A DNA stretch of 64,000 bases from Heloderma charlesbogerti (Eukaryota; Chordata; Lepidosauria; Squamata; Helodermatidae), in the NCBI GenBank assembly GCA_026122225.1, contig JANEZZ010002887.1, positions 310,001 through 374,000 of the forward strand, in the 5' to 3' direction. The notes under the pieces were generated by a model, which saw only the letters and a list, made by a program, of their open reading frames with translations, searched no databases and had not been told where the DNA came from. Below, in pieces: positions 1 to 13,100 of this stretch; the first letter of the stretch is position 1; the number at the start of each line of letters is the position of its first letter. The translations under genes and the position numbers were made by a program.

Positions 1-969
1 ACAGATCATAGCCTTAGACAGCAGAACCTCTGACACACCTATATATATAGGAATAATTAATTACCTTTGTATACTTATAGGAAACACCTGACGTTCTCCG
101 ACAGCAGTTGGCTATTTTTTGCTTCACAGTCTCTCTACAAAACAAAAAGTGTTACATACTTTGAGTAAAATATTAATTATAGATCCACTAGTTCATTTAG
201 CTCCGTTACTAACTGCTGGCCTCAGATTTTACTTCAGATTTTACAGCAAGAGCTGAAACGTGGATTCATATAGATCACATTTCCACTGTAATGCCTCGGA
301 GAAAAGCATGAAGTGAGTGCTAGAAGGAGTTCATACTCTGAGCAAGCTCACCCACCACCTAACACAAATAATGTCCCAAAAGTAAAAGAAGGTGCAAGGG
401 GGAGATGAACTTGCTGCAACTTCATCACGGGCTTGTCCATCTCCCTGATGCAAGATCCCTGTTGAACTTTTATAGGCTGTGTTAGAAAAGGGCGGGGGGA
501 GGAGAAGAGGAAGGGGGAAACTGGTGTTCTAGGAAAGTGATTGCAGAAACAGAAGATTTTGAAGAAGGAGTTGAGTGAGGAGAGGAAATTGGCTTGATGA
601 TAGAGCAGAGGGGAAAGCTGTTTGGCCACAGTAGAAAGAACAGTTGTGCCAAAGAAAAGAAGTACTTCAGAAAAGAGGAATCCACTACTACTTGGCCATT
701 TGGGGCTATTGTTGCTGGTTGTGCACTACAACAGTTATGGCACAAATACTAGTCTGTTTGGATCAGCAGTGATCAGAATACCACCGGCATGAGTTTGTGA
801 AAACTGGATGAGTTGTTGTGAATGCATGTCACTTGCACACACCTTGTGATCTGAAAGTATCCAAAACTTCATTTATGTGGATTCAAAAACAGTGTGAGAG
901 GCCAGAGGGAAGCAACCAGGAAATCATGACAAAGAATAAAACCCCTACATATCCCTCTTTCTGCCTTAC
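1..969. other. Intron sequence after IGF2R exon 46
   Basis: Start of the intron leading to the cytoplasmic-tail exons. I translated the minus strand looking for the tail (acidic clusters, EEIQLP-like) and found nothing. A purine-rich tract lies at 487-575. No repeat family recognised. Confidence 0.6.
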
Positions 970-1125
970 CTCCTTTCCTTTTTGTAAAGTAAGAGGATCA
1001 CGAGGCACACTGTAAGAACCACAAGGAGCAAACTCAGTAGCGCACCAACTGCTTGGCTTCTTCCCGAGAGGCCTTTATGAAAATTATCTTCCACGTATGT
1101 TTTGTCGTTGGAAGCCTCCGAGCTT
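970..1125 (-). CDS. IGF2R: IGF2R exon 46, juxtamembrane and transmembrane segment
   Basis: 156 bp. Encodes [20 protein letters not shown], then [20 protein letters not shown] and [11 protein letters not shown]. About 23 hydrophobic residues from AVGALL to LLLY form the single membrane helix, followed by the basic stop-transfer KKER as in human. Acceptor tctgcag, donor ag|gtaagg. The following exons with the acidic-cluster dileucine sorting tail are beyond position 1. Confidence 0.95.
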
Positions 1126-4100
1126 CTGCAGATGATATAACGAACAGACTTGGGATGACATGTAGAGCACGGAAAGTCTTTCTGCTCAGCCCCCCCCCCC
1201 CACGAATTCTGCTAATTCTCCCTGACCTGTCCCCTGCAACCCATCCAACCCCATTCCAGAGGGTCCCTCAGAAGCTGCTCTGAGGGTGCACAGGGGGCTC
1301 CAGCAGAGAGGAACAGCTAGGAAAGCCCTGCTTGTGTGAGCAGAGTTGCGCTCGTCCTTGTCTGGATCCAACCCAGAAACTGTGTTCAAAAACCTTTAAA
1401 ACTGATTTGATACAATGAGTATCAATAGATTTTGCCAAGATGCTTGTTCTGAAACATGTGGAGAAAACTGGTTTTGAATGTGGTTAACCACCGCATTCAC
1501 ACCAGCGTTTTTTATCCCTGCCTCTTGAGAGCAGGCTAACAAACTTCTTCCAGCCGATTTCCCCACCATCTTAGCTTCAGTAAGACCACTCAGCCAAATG
1601 TTCAGTCAATGTCCCAGGGGAAACTTACTGGTGTAACGTAGGGGGACAGCTTTGGCGGAATTACTGTTTGGACCCATGGCACAGGGTACCATCTTGTCCC
1701 TCTTGCTACTCGACATGTAAATGAAGCTGCTGGAGGGGTCACCAGGGATTTGAAATTGTGCCAACACTCCACTAATGGCAGTCAGAGTCTATTTCTCTCT
1801 ATCATCTAAGCTGAGTAGGGCAGGAGAGGAGTTAAATGGTTGTCTGAACTTGGTAGTGGGCTAGATGAGGGCCAATAAACTGAAACTCAATCCCGTTAAG
1901 ATGGAGGCACTGTGGACTGATGGTTCCCTACTCCAGGGAGAGGAGATTCCATCTATCCTGGATGGGGTTGCACTCCCCTAGAAAGATCAGGTTTACAGCT
2001 TGGGAGGAGTCTTTCATCCAGCTTTGTTCCGTAAGGTTCAGGTATCCTCAGTGGCACAGAATATAGTTTATCATGAAGGCTGGTACACCAGCTGTGACCG
2101 CTTCTGGACAGGCTTAGTGTGGCAATGGTGATCTAAAGGATTGTATAAGGGGCTGCTCTTGATGTGGGGCTGCTGCAACTGATGTAAAATGTTGCTGTTA
2201 CGATTTTAACCAGATGGCTCACTAGGAACATCTCCTGCCAAGTCTGAGAGATCTTCATGGGCTGTCAAGTTTGTTTCCAAGCCCAATTCAAGGAGCTGGG
2301 TTTGAGCTTTAAAGTCCTTTATGGCTTTAAGTCAAAGACGGCCTGCTACCATATCCAAGTACTTCAAGGACTACCTTCCCCAGTAACCACCAACCCGGGA
2401 TTTAAGATCTGTTTGTGGTGCCCTTGAGGAATGTAGCCCATGGCAGAGCCTTCTCGGTAGTGACACCCCAGTTATACTCCCTTCCAGTAGAGATTCAGCT
2501 GTCCCCACACTGCTGTCATTCAGGCGGCAGGTATTTATTTGTATAGGATTTGGGGGTATAGGCACGTTTTTTATTTGTTTTAATTATAGTTATATTGTAT
2601 TTTATTATGTATTAGTAATTTTAGAGTTCTAATTTTAATGGTGTTTATATGTTGTACTGTTTTATATGGGTTGTTAGCTGCTCTGGGCTCCTTGTAAGGA
2701 ATGGTGGGATACAGATCAAAATTGATCAATCAATCAATAATAAATAAATTCTTAACCTGCCTGAAGGTTAAGATCTTCAACTGCAGCCCTTCTTATGGTG
2801 GCCCCACCATCAGAGGTAAGGCAGGGGGCAACAATGGAGAGGGTTTTTTCCATTAGTGGTATTCAGTTGTGGAATATCCTCCCAAAAGTAGCTCACCTGC
2901 TGCCCACTTTATTGTCACTTAGGTTCCAGATTAAGATCCCCCCCTGCCCCCCCGCCATTTGAAAAAGTTCAGATTTTTAAACACTGGTAATTTTAGAAAT
3001 TTTCTACTCTGATTCATTGCTTTACTTTAATTGATTGTTAAAACAATCTTTGCTTTTACTGTTCTGGATTTTAAATCGTATTGTGAACTGCTTTTGAATA
3101 AATATTTCTGAATCACGGTACACAAATGCCTTAAATAAATATTTAGGCTGCCCCAGTAGAGTCGGCCTCTTGGACTGACCCCCAAACCCAGGGGCAACAA
3201 GACTATGGACAACTCTGCCAAAATGTAATGTAAACATTGTTAAGTCAGTGGTTTGTATGTGTGTTTTTTTAAAGAGGAGAATTAATCAGTGGAGTTCTGT
3301 CTTCATATGAGATCTGCCAATCAGATTCTTATGAGATTGCCTAAAAAATGACTAGAAGATTACTAGGGATACTATTGGATGTTATTCCAGATGTTTCCAG
3401 TGTGAACAAATCCTGTGCTATTCCAAGAGGCAAGTAGTGAGAAGCCTCGCTGTTCTCAAGGGCTTCACTTACACCAAAGGGCAGACTGCCGAGGTGTACC
3501 AGGTGAACAAGTACTGGCAGTCTGATGACTCATGAAGGAATTCAGGGATGCCTTCCTTGGCCTGCTGACTGCAGTGGAAGAAAATGGTGGAGGACACAGT
3601 CTTTGTTTTGTCTCTGCCACATCTGGAGTCAGAGGAGAACACAACATCCAAATCATCATCTGCAAGAGGAGGAAAGATTGAAACAATTTGAAACTACAAA
3701 ATCACAATTCATATATTAATGCTCTAGAGCAGCCTCCTCAGACCTAGCGCTCTGCAGATGTTCTGGGCTACAACTCCCACCTGCTCAGGAATGAGCTGGG
3801 AGTCTGGGATGACGAGTGTTGTAATCCAAAATATCTGGAGGGCAACAGGTTGGGGAAGGCTGTTCTAGAGCTTCAAAGAGAGGAGACAGTGACTGGGTTC
3901 AGACGATCAGTGGGGGAAATTAACACAGCATCAGTTGTTTCCCCCGCCCCCGCCAGTATTATTCTGCTTAACCGTGCCACAGGTTGCCGTGTTGTCCAAA
4001 CCCAGCGTGTGGCACAGGTGTACCGACTTTTCACCCACTCTACAACCCATGGCTTGCAGAAGGGGTTGTAGGGTGGGTGAAAAGTCACTATGTCCATGCC

Positions 4101-7100
4101 GCCTGCCTGGTTCGTGCACAACTGGCATGGGGGGAGGGACCACTGACACTGCGTTGTTTCCCCTGCTGATCATCTGAATGCTCCCAATGTTACATTACCA
4201 ACGCTGTTTGGATTAAAAGATCAAACCTAATCAATATTATCTTAAAAAATTACCTGGGCTTGCAGGTAACCAACACTGCTATAGCCTGCCTATCAGTTTG
4301 TTGAATTCTTTCTAGATCCTAAGTAACCTTTATCAATGCCTTGATAATACAAATCTCTTGGACTACTTTACTATTCTGGAGCATGGCCTGTAAGGTCAGC
4401 CTGAATACCCAGAGGAACAATTTCAAGAAAATGCAAAGGACCCAGCAAGATCTCTCAGTTCAGAGAAAATGAAAGGTTTTCCATTTGCTTTTGAACAGCT
4501 AAAATGTCAAGACCCACTTCTGAATAGGTACTTCTCGTTTGCACTCCCAAAGATATATGGTCAACATCTGTGTGCACCTCAATAAGAATATTAACAAAAC
4601 TTTATGCATTAGGTAGGGTCTTACTCATAACAGAGTCATACCATTGATGCCAGCCATTTGATATCACAGTACTTGTTCGTACAGGGAAAAAGCCAACTAA
4701 ACCCCACCCCTGCTCAGCAAGCACTTCTACTAATGGGACATCTGGGTTGAACAGGTCTCCTTTCTTGGCTGGGAAAAGCAGGAGGAAGAGGTTTCTCTAG
4801 TCCAGAGAGCTACTTTATCCTCACCCCCTGGGCCAGGTCAACGAGTCAAAGCAAAGGGGGGTGGGGGGAGCAAAGGGTATGAAAGAGGGAATTCATTTTC
4901 ATCCATTCCTCTGTCTCTCTCTGCCCAAGAAGCCCAGAGAGTAGGTGGAGGAGTGCTTTGGCAATGGACGGTGGGGGGAGATGGTACTCTTCATGAGAGG
5001 GGCTAGATTGAGGGGTCACCATTTCCTGAGCCCCAATGTAAACTCTTTGACAGCTGTACTCCACTACCACACGCAAAAGCTGCACACTCATTGGAAGCCA
5101 AAAAGATGTATTCTGAAATATTTGGAAAGCAGCAAATGAGAAGCCATTGATACCAAGGTATCTCTAACCACGGCTGTATAACGCAATAAGTTATTCTCAA
5201 AGCAAATAGGTACTCACCTTGAATATAGTATTTAGCTTTGCTAGAAGATCCAATTTTCCGAAAATGGGTACCTGATGTTTTAACCTGGCATATGTTGGCT
5301 GACAAGCATTCTGGGTGTTTTGAATCAGTGATAGCAGAAAGTTGAATCTCATAAATGTAGATATCACCATTTGTTCGCATATCACCAGAAGCATTGTATA
5401 GCCTGAAACAGAGCAGGTTTAAAATTAAATACATACACAAGTGACACAAATGTAACCAGTTATTACTAAGAAGAAAAACTTCAGGATTAGCCAGTCACTT
5501 CAAGCACCTCTTCTCACAAGCAGATTATAAGAATTCTCTATTCAATATGGCCCACATTATTCCAACTAAAATTTCAGGTCCACTTCCACCTAACAAGGGG
5601 ACTACCATGGCTTGTCTCCGGCTAAGCTGTGACTCTTCCAACTATCCTATACTTGGGGGTTTTCCACAGGCAGCTGGTTGGCCACTGTGGGACCAGAATG
5701 CTGTACTAGATGGACCTTTGGTCTGATCCAGCATGGCTTATATTTTTATACTTTCAGGTACGTTATGCTGCCACTGAATGCTACAGCCATCTTCACCAGT
5801 ATTTGTAGAATGTCACTAAATTTCACCCTTCATCAATGTATAGCAGTACAAATGTTTTGCAACCTTCAGGGTCATGTTACAATCATCTAGCTTCCATTTC
5901 CGCAAACTCATCTGTGTATTCCTATGTCACATGAAATTAAGGCAGACATGTTCCCTATTCTAGGGTTATTCTTGACTTTTAATCAACAAGAGGATTAACT
6001 CCACTGATGCCCCCAATAAACCATATTAAAAACCAGATATATTTATTATGTCCTCAGTTTCCCTACAGCAAGCAGTTTTCTTAAAAAAAAAAAAAAAAAC
6101 CAGAAGCACCCATACATCTATTCATGGCACAATGTTTAAATCAAGTTCCACGTGTACACCCTGCTTCTGTGTGGGTAGGACCAGGCTTTACTCGAGAGTG
6201 TGTCATAGATTTCAATGGAACTTACAATGACCTTGTATGAAAGTGTCCTTAAAAAATAAGAACATAAGAAGTGCTGTGCTGGATCAGACCAAGGGTCCAT
6301 CTAGTCCAGCATTCCGTTCACACAGTGGCCAACCAGCTGTCGACTGGGAACCCACAAGAAGGATACAAGTGCAACAGACCCCTCCCACCCATGTTCCCCA
6401 GCAACGGGTGTACATAGGCATATTACCTCTGATACTGGAGGTAGAACATAGCCATCAGGACTAGTAGCCATTGATAGCCCTCTCCTCCCACAAGTTAAAA
6501 TGTATCTATCCCTTCCAAACATGGTTAAAATGGATTTTACTCATCAATATTACCAACATAAAACCATATTTAAGAATTAAATTTAGACATGCATCTGTTC
6601 AACATAGATGAAGACCCCAAACATAAAAATACACAAATGGATTAATTTACTAAGAGCACCGATCAACTCTTCTCAATCCCCAAAGCCTTAAAAAAATCAA
6701 AATAAAAAGAGATGACAATCCCTCCTCTGATTCAAAATCCATTGCACCACTGAGACCCCTTATTTCCAATTACCCATGAGCACCATTTGAAGCCTCGGAC
6801 TGGTGGGAAGTTTTGCTTAGATTTGGTTCACTGCTTCACATTTTTGATCAGACTCTCAGCCCCATTTTAAAAAGGAACCAGTGACAACTAGGAGGCTGGA
6901 TTTTTGTAGCCCTGACTTTTCTACTAGCTCTATTATATGCTGGGGGAGATTACTTACTTGTAGTAAATGTCACCCAAACTGAAATTCTTTCCTGTCACTG
7001 GATTTATAATCATGCCATTATTTATGCTTACTTCTTGGGGTTTTATGGCACAAGCAGCCCGAGTTTCCCACATGATGTAATAGGCACAATTCTCTTCATC

Positions 7101-10100
7101 AAACCTAGCAGGAAATATTTGTGGAGCAAAAAATATATTAGCAATAAGTGCAAACAACATGACAGTGGAGGCTACATGACAGAAAAGCAACAGTTAAATT
7201 TTTAAAAAATCATCTTTACTGCACATCTGTGACTAAGCATGCAAACAGGTAATGCGTTGCTCAGTTTTTATAAAATTGTGCCTCCTTTACCAGTTTTTCT
7301 TGTTAAAGAAAACAAGAAGTCCACCAGCAAGACTGGACATACCCCTGTACCTACCTACTGAACCTTGGCCTGCCAACTGTTTTTCCACATTTCAGTTCTA
7401 TCACGGTTGTTGCTTTTTTGTTCCTCTGTGGACATTCGTGGCCATTGGAGTAACTGACAAGGATTTTATCATCTGAAACAAAGCACAAAGTTCTTGTAAA
7501 TTAATAGCAAAAGAAATCTAAATCATGTTTCTGAAAGTGACAGGAAACACAGCAAGGAATGCTTTAAACCAAAACTAAATCAAAATAATTAAATCAGTTG
7601 TTTGTGCAATAGTTGACATTTTGGGGAATAGTTAGGTTTTTCAAGCATTAATGGAATTAATGCACATGCCTGTATACTGAGGAGGGGCAGAACCCACATC
7701 CTATGCAACTCTTACAGCAGAATATCTACCAATTAAAATGGAACTGGATTGCACCTATGGATGTTGTTAACTATGGAAAGGTTTTTCCATCAGTCAGTTA
7801 AAAGTCTAGCTCAAGTAGCCTTAATGAGGTGAAATATAAAACTACGCATAACAGATTTCAACTGTTTATAAAAATGAAGTTAAGAAAGTTTAATAAAAGG
7901 TATGTTCCATTTTACATGAAGGATTTGCTACACCTGACCACTAAGTCCTTCATGGTGCTCTCTCCCTACCCACAGGAAAGGCTCCAAAAGATATACTATA
8001 CCTGTCACGTTAAGTTTCTGCGTATGTACTAATCCCAGAACCTCAACAGCCCCGTTCTGATTCTTCCGGCAAACACTCGCCCGTTCGGGGCAGCCTGAGG
8101 GCCCTCCGTGGACTCTCTGACAGAGGTTCATGTAGTAACTATAACTAAGAGAAAGGAAAGAGAGAAAGCTCAATACTGTAACTTGAAGAGGGCCCATATC
8201 AACCTAACAGTACTTTATTTATTTAAAACGTTTTCACCCTGTTCTTCAGCCCAATTAGGCTCCCAGACATACATGCACTCTAGATTAATGAAGCTGAGAT
8301 CCTGCACCAAGAAAAGCTGAACCTCTGTAAATTATGCAAACTAAACTTGCATAATTGGTCTCATTTTGCATATGTTATTCTGGTTTTACCTGTCACGGGG
8401 AGGGGCAAAGAACTATGCAAGCCCTCAAGCCTGGAATATTCAGCAGGCTTCCCAGGCTTGGAGATTTCAGCAGCTATTACCCACACACTTTAATGCGTAT
8501 CATAATGGCTACAGGAGTACGAAAGTAGCTGAATTTTGTACTCAATCACCACATTCTGTACTGTGCTGTCCATTTGTATGGATGAGGTTTGTCTGTCTTA
8601 GCATACTGACTACAAGATAAGCCCCCAAAGAAGGAAATTAATATTTCCAAAATGCATTGGGCCAACATAAAAGAACCATAATAAACCTTTTTTTCTATAG
8701 GCACCTGGGATTTCCCCATTTTCCTTTCTCCTTGTTTTTACCAGCTACAGGTTGGCTATCTATGGTAACTGATTTATATAGCCATGCTTGGTTGGTTCTA
8801 ACTGAAGCAGAAAGGATTTAAGTGTTTTAAAATAAAAACATTCTCCTTCAGAGGGATACCTGTCCATTTTTTCCTTGAACCTCTTTAAGAACTCCTAATA
8901 ACCTCCAAATGCTGGTTGTTCCATTGGGAAGGTGCTCTTAACATTTGAAACTCTTCTAGATTTAAATTTACCTTCTCTTCTCTGATGGATCTGGAGAACA
9001 CTGCTCCACTTCACTTTAAGCGTCTGGGGACTACTACCGACTTGCTTCATCACCATTCCTTCCAGGTTAAGTGGACTACACTTTTTCAGTCGCTCATACC
9101 CTTTACCTTTTAGGCTTTCTATAGATCTTCATAGTTCGCCTCTAAATTCTTTTCTGCCTGACAACTTTTTGAATCATGCCAAACCCAATATTCCAAGGGG
9201 CAAGCTGAATGACACCAGCATTTCTGGCTGATGTGCGCCCCTTTTCGGTAAACCTCTGCTATGTCACCTTCAGATGCATATTCCTCACATGTTCCCAGTT
9301 TATTGAGACCAAATACACAGGGCTAGAAAAATCAGCTAGTCAAAAGGAGTGCAAACCTAGAGTTAAGCATGCCTTGGTCCCAACAATTTCAGTGTGACAC
9401 AGGCAGCCTCTTCTGTCCAACCTCTTGCCTTTACAAGATATACAGCCACCTTGCAAATGTGGAAATTAATTTGTCAATTAAAAATGAATTGGTGAGGTGG
9501 TTTTCATTAGAATTCCAAAACAGACTCACGAGCTATCCTTGTCAGCAAAGACCCATGATCCTGTGAGGGAGGAAAGCATCCTCAAATCATAGGTTTTGTG
9601 CTTCTGAATGAATTTGCACTCCATTTTCCTGGGTGGACACACAAGTTGTGTTTTCCATTCAAATGTTACAGCACAGCCACGTGTCTCGCTCAAGAGCTGA
9701 GGGCTCCCATTACCAGCACTGTCGTCGCACGTGAAAATAATAGTCGATTCCCGGTGCCCAGATCCTGCAAGACATGAACAGAAGTTTACCCACCACAAGC
9801 AACTGTAAATCCAAGCCAAGCTTTTGTAGCCAAATTATTATTTTAAGGAACTGTAGGTATTTCTGTATCTATCCCTACAGCCGTGGAGATAGTCCAGGCT
9901 GGGCTGAAGGGTGCTTTGATGTAGCATTTGGGGAAACAAGCTGACGGGTCGTGTAACCCCAGGCGCAGCAGCTACCAATGCAAAATGGAACCCATTTATG
10001 TTTATCACAACACTGCTTTCCATGTTGATCACAAAACAGTGTGTACAATCTGAAAGCTGCTCAGGCGGTATCTGCAGTTGCCATGTGTGGCTGAATAAGC

Positions 10101-13100
10101 AAGTCTGAAGCATGAATATGGGGAAGGCGCGATCGTTGATCTGAGTAAAAATGTAAGCATACTCATGCAAGCAGGCCCACAAAAGTCTCACAGAATGGTA
10201 CTGGCCTGCTTGGCCACACATAATTTGTAGCACACTGGTAGCTTGGTGTGTGTATGTCAACTCTTCCTATTGGCAAAAGCTTCCCTGCCTAGTTGCATGG
10301 AAATGATTCTAACACACCACAGGTGAGCACTTAATTTACAAGTCTGTAAGAAGGGAGTCAAAATTATGCTATCTTAATGGTCACTGAGACAGCTGAATAC
10401 AGAATATATGCAAGTGCTCAACGCAATGAAATCAGAGAAGTGGAAATAAGAATCCATGACAGCCCTTGTGCAAGATCAGTGGCAGCACCAGGGGGGAAAA
10501 TGGAGAAAAGCAAGGAAGGGCAAAGTGAATTTCAGTGGGAGAGAGGTTTGGCCCATGTTAGGTTTCTGAGAGAAATATGGCACATTTTACTTTGATATCC
10601 CCAGCTTAAACATTTTTTTATCTGAGGTAAGTCCTCGTGGATTTTGATGGCATGAACTATCAAGGAGGCAAGAGGTCTTGTTTACATGTTTATACACTGC
10701 TATAATGTGTACATCCTTCAAGTAACCACAAGGGTCCAGCGATACAGCAGGGCGGCGAGTTGACCACTTGCTCCCACTCTTGGCACTATGTGCAAGACAA
10801 GCGAACTATAAGGGTTGTTTCAAAACAGTTAATAAAAGCTAGCACCTCTGTTCAAACTGCATGTTTGTTGCATGCCTCATCTGGCCCAGAATGAGTTGTG
10901 GCCCATCATGGTTGCTCATCAACATGACTGACACCTTAGGGAGCTCTATGGAACGATTCTCCCAAGTGCAGATCTGGGTGTACTACAGGCATGTAAACAC
11001 CCAATTACGTTTGCCGTCTGTTTCACCCTAAGCCAGAATGAATGAATGGCTGTTTTTCACAAGTTCTAAAATTTATTATTTTACAAAATTTATATTTATT
11101 TATAAACCACTCTATATCTAAATGACGATTCCTGAGCAGTAAACAGTAAAGAAAAAAACAAAGTACAAAAGAATAAAAATATGTAGAATCAACTGATATC
11201 AATAAATCCGTGGCTGGTCATTCATGAAAATATTGTTTAGATAGCGATGCCTTTAGAAGATGCTGAAAACAAAGCAACGTTGGCACCTGCCTGACATCAA
11301 CTGGCAGGGAATCCACAGAGAAGGAGCCAGTACACTAAAAGCTCTAGTCTGAGTGGACCCTAAACAGACCTCAGATCCATGCGGAGTCACCAGGAGCACC
11401 TCATCGGATGATCAGACAAGGCTGGTACAGGAGAAGGCATGCTCTCAAATCTCTCAAAAATGCAAGCAGAAGTACTGTAATATATATGACTGTGGCTGTT
11501 TTTTCTTTTCTGCAACTGCTGCTCTATTCCTAGTTACAAACTTGTTACAGCAATGCGTACCCTTGCTTATCATTTACACAGAACCCCCACTTTTTGTCTC
11601 TTTCCAAGTTATCAGCAGTGGCACACCATGGCTGCTCTTGTCCCTCTTTAGTGTATGTGTCGTAACTTCTACCCTTGTGCTGGAAGGGGAAGACACAAAG
11701 CTCACCCATTTCAGTCACTGCAAAGAAAAGGAGGTATGAATAAAATGTGCTGTGAACTGCACTTCTGAAAAACAAAATGGCTAAATAGAAACAAACCTTC
11801 CATAAGTAGGCTATTGCCATGGGCATTCACGTTGGGTAGCCAGTACCATCCAACATTAGGGAAGGCAACAGTCCATAGTGACTAGTTTATGCACCTGGTG
11901 ACTGGTAATAGCAGTTTCCCATATCAAGCTTATTTATGATGAATGGCAATTATTCCACGGCCATATCATGTGAACTTTCACTGAGATTGTTCTAGACGTT
12001 ACTGTCTTCTGCTCATATGTCTTTGGAGAGGGGGAAAATGACTAGACATTTGTAATGCCCAAAGACTGAAGGTGCAAGCCTGCAACATGCACCTTGCCAG
12101 CCTCTCGAGTGTAATCTGCAAGCTGCATGCACGCAGATGTCCAGTATTGTGGAGGCGAGCACGTGTGGCGGTGTCTTCTTCCTCCCTTACATCTACAAAG
12201 ATGTAAGCAGAGACTAGAAATGACCCACACTGCTCCTGGAGGAATACATAACCTAGCGCGCTCAAGGGAAGTGTCATCTCAGCATTTCCCAAGGGAATGT
12301 TCCAAGGGCTACTTCGCTCTGGTTAGCCCTTGGGGCATGTCGCCTTTCTCTCAAAGCCGCGTCTTCAAAAGGACTGCTACAAGGATGAAGGCATGAAGAA
12401 AATAATGTTACTTATCTGGAGCCTTGGGGGCTGGTTAGCTCTCGGCGTAAACAAGCAATAGTGTGACTTACGAGCTGTCCCAGAGGTAACAGGGCACCCC
12501 TTGCGATTCCTTGGTAGCAACTTTAGAAAGCCTTACCTGGAGGGCACACATCACCGCCCTTATACTGCAGAATGATAGCTTCCTCTTGATGCCGGTAGTC
12601 CATTTTCATGGCCTTTCTGTTGCCAAATGAGGCACTACTGTTGCCAGAGACCAGGCATACTGCTGCATCTTTGCATTTTCCTTGGGGCACATCTGCCGCT
12701 GCAGAACACACCCCTAGATGGTAAAGCTGGTGCCCAGAAGGGACCTGTGTGGGCAGCCAAGGCCACAACATTACTGAATTGCAAACTGGGTACGTGAGAA
12801 GTGCTGAAGTGTCTCCAAGGGTCAGCAGACAGAGCAGAAACTTAGCACGGTGTCATATTGGCTTGCACAGCTGCTTAAAAGGCAAAGCAAGGAGAAGCAC
12901 AGTGCTATAGGCAATAGATTTACTTTGGCTGCTGTTTTGTGGACAGATGATAGTTTCAAGCAAGCAATATTTTAGAACTGTGTGCTGCTGGAGCTACTCC
13001 CATACTAATTTAAGACGGTAATTTTTTCCCCTGGTTATTCCCATGTAGCCATTGTTTACAAGAAGGCTGATACTCCTTGGGTTTCCCCTGCACTTCTCCT

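Noticed and set aside
348..745. Open frames on the minus strand near the left edge as possible cytoplasmic-tail exon
   Set aside because: They lack the acidic and dileucine features and any similarity to the human tail.
3931..4177. Overlapping 80-codon frames on both strands
   Set aside because: Both come from the same foldback repeat and are near copies of each other.
9838..10260. 140-codon frame on the minus strand between exons 39 and 40
   Set aside because: No homology to IGF2R or any family I know, no in-phase splice sites, and the flanking exons already account for the protein.
12692..12698. Alternative acceptors for exon 38 at internal AGs
   Set aside because: They would remove the strand containing LYHLGVC, which aligns residue for residue with human TYSVGVC, and they break phase with exon 37.
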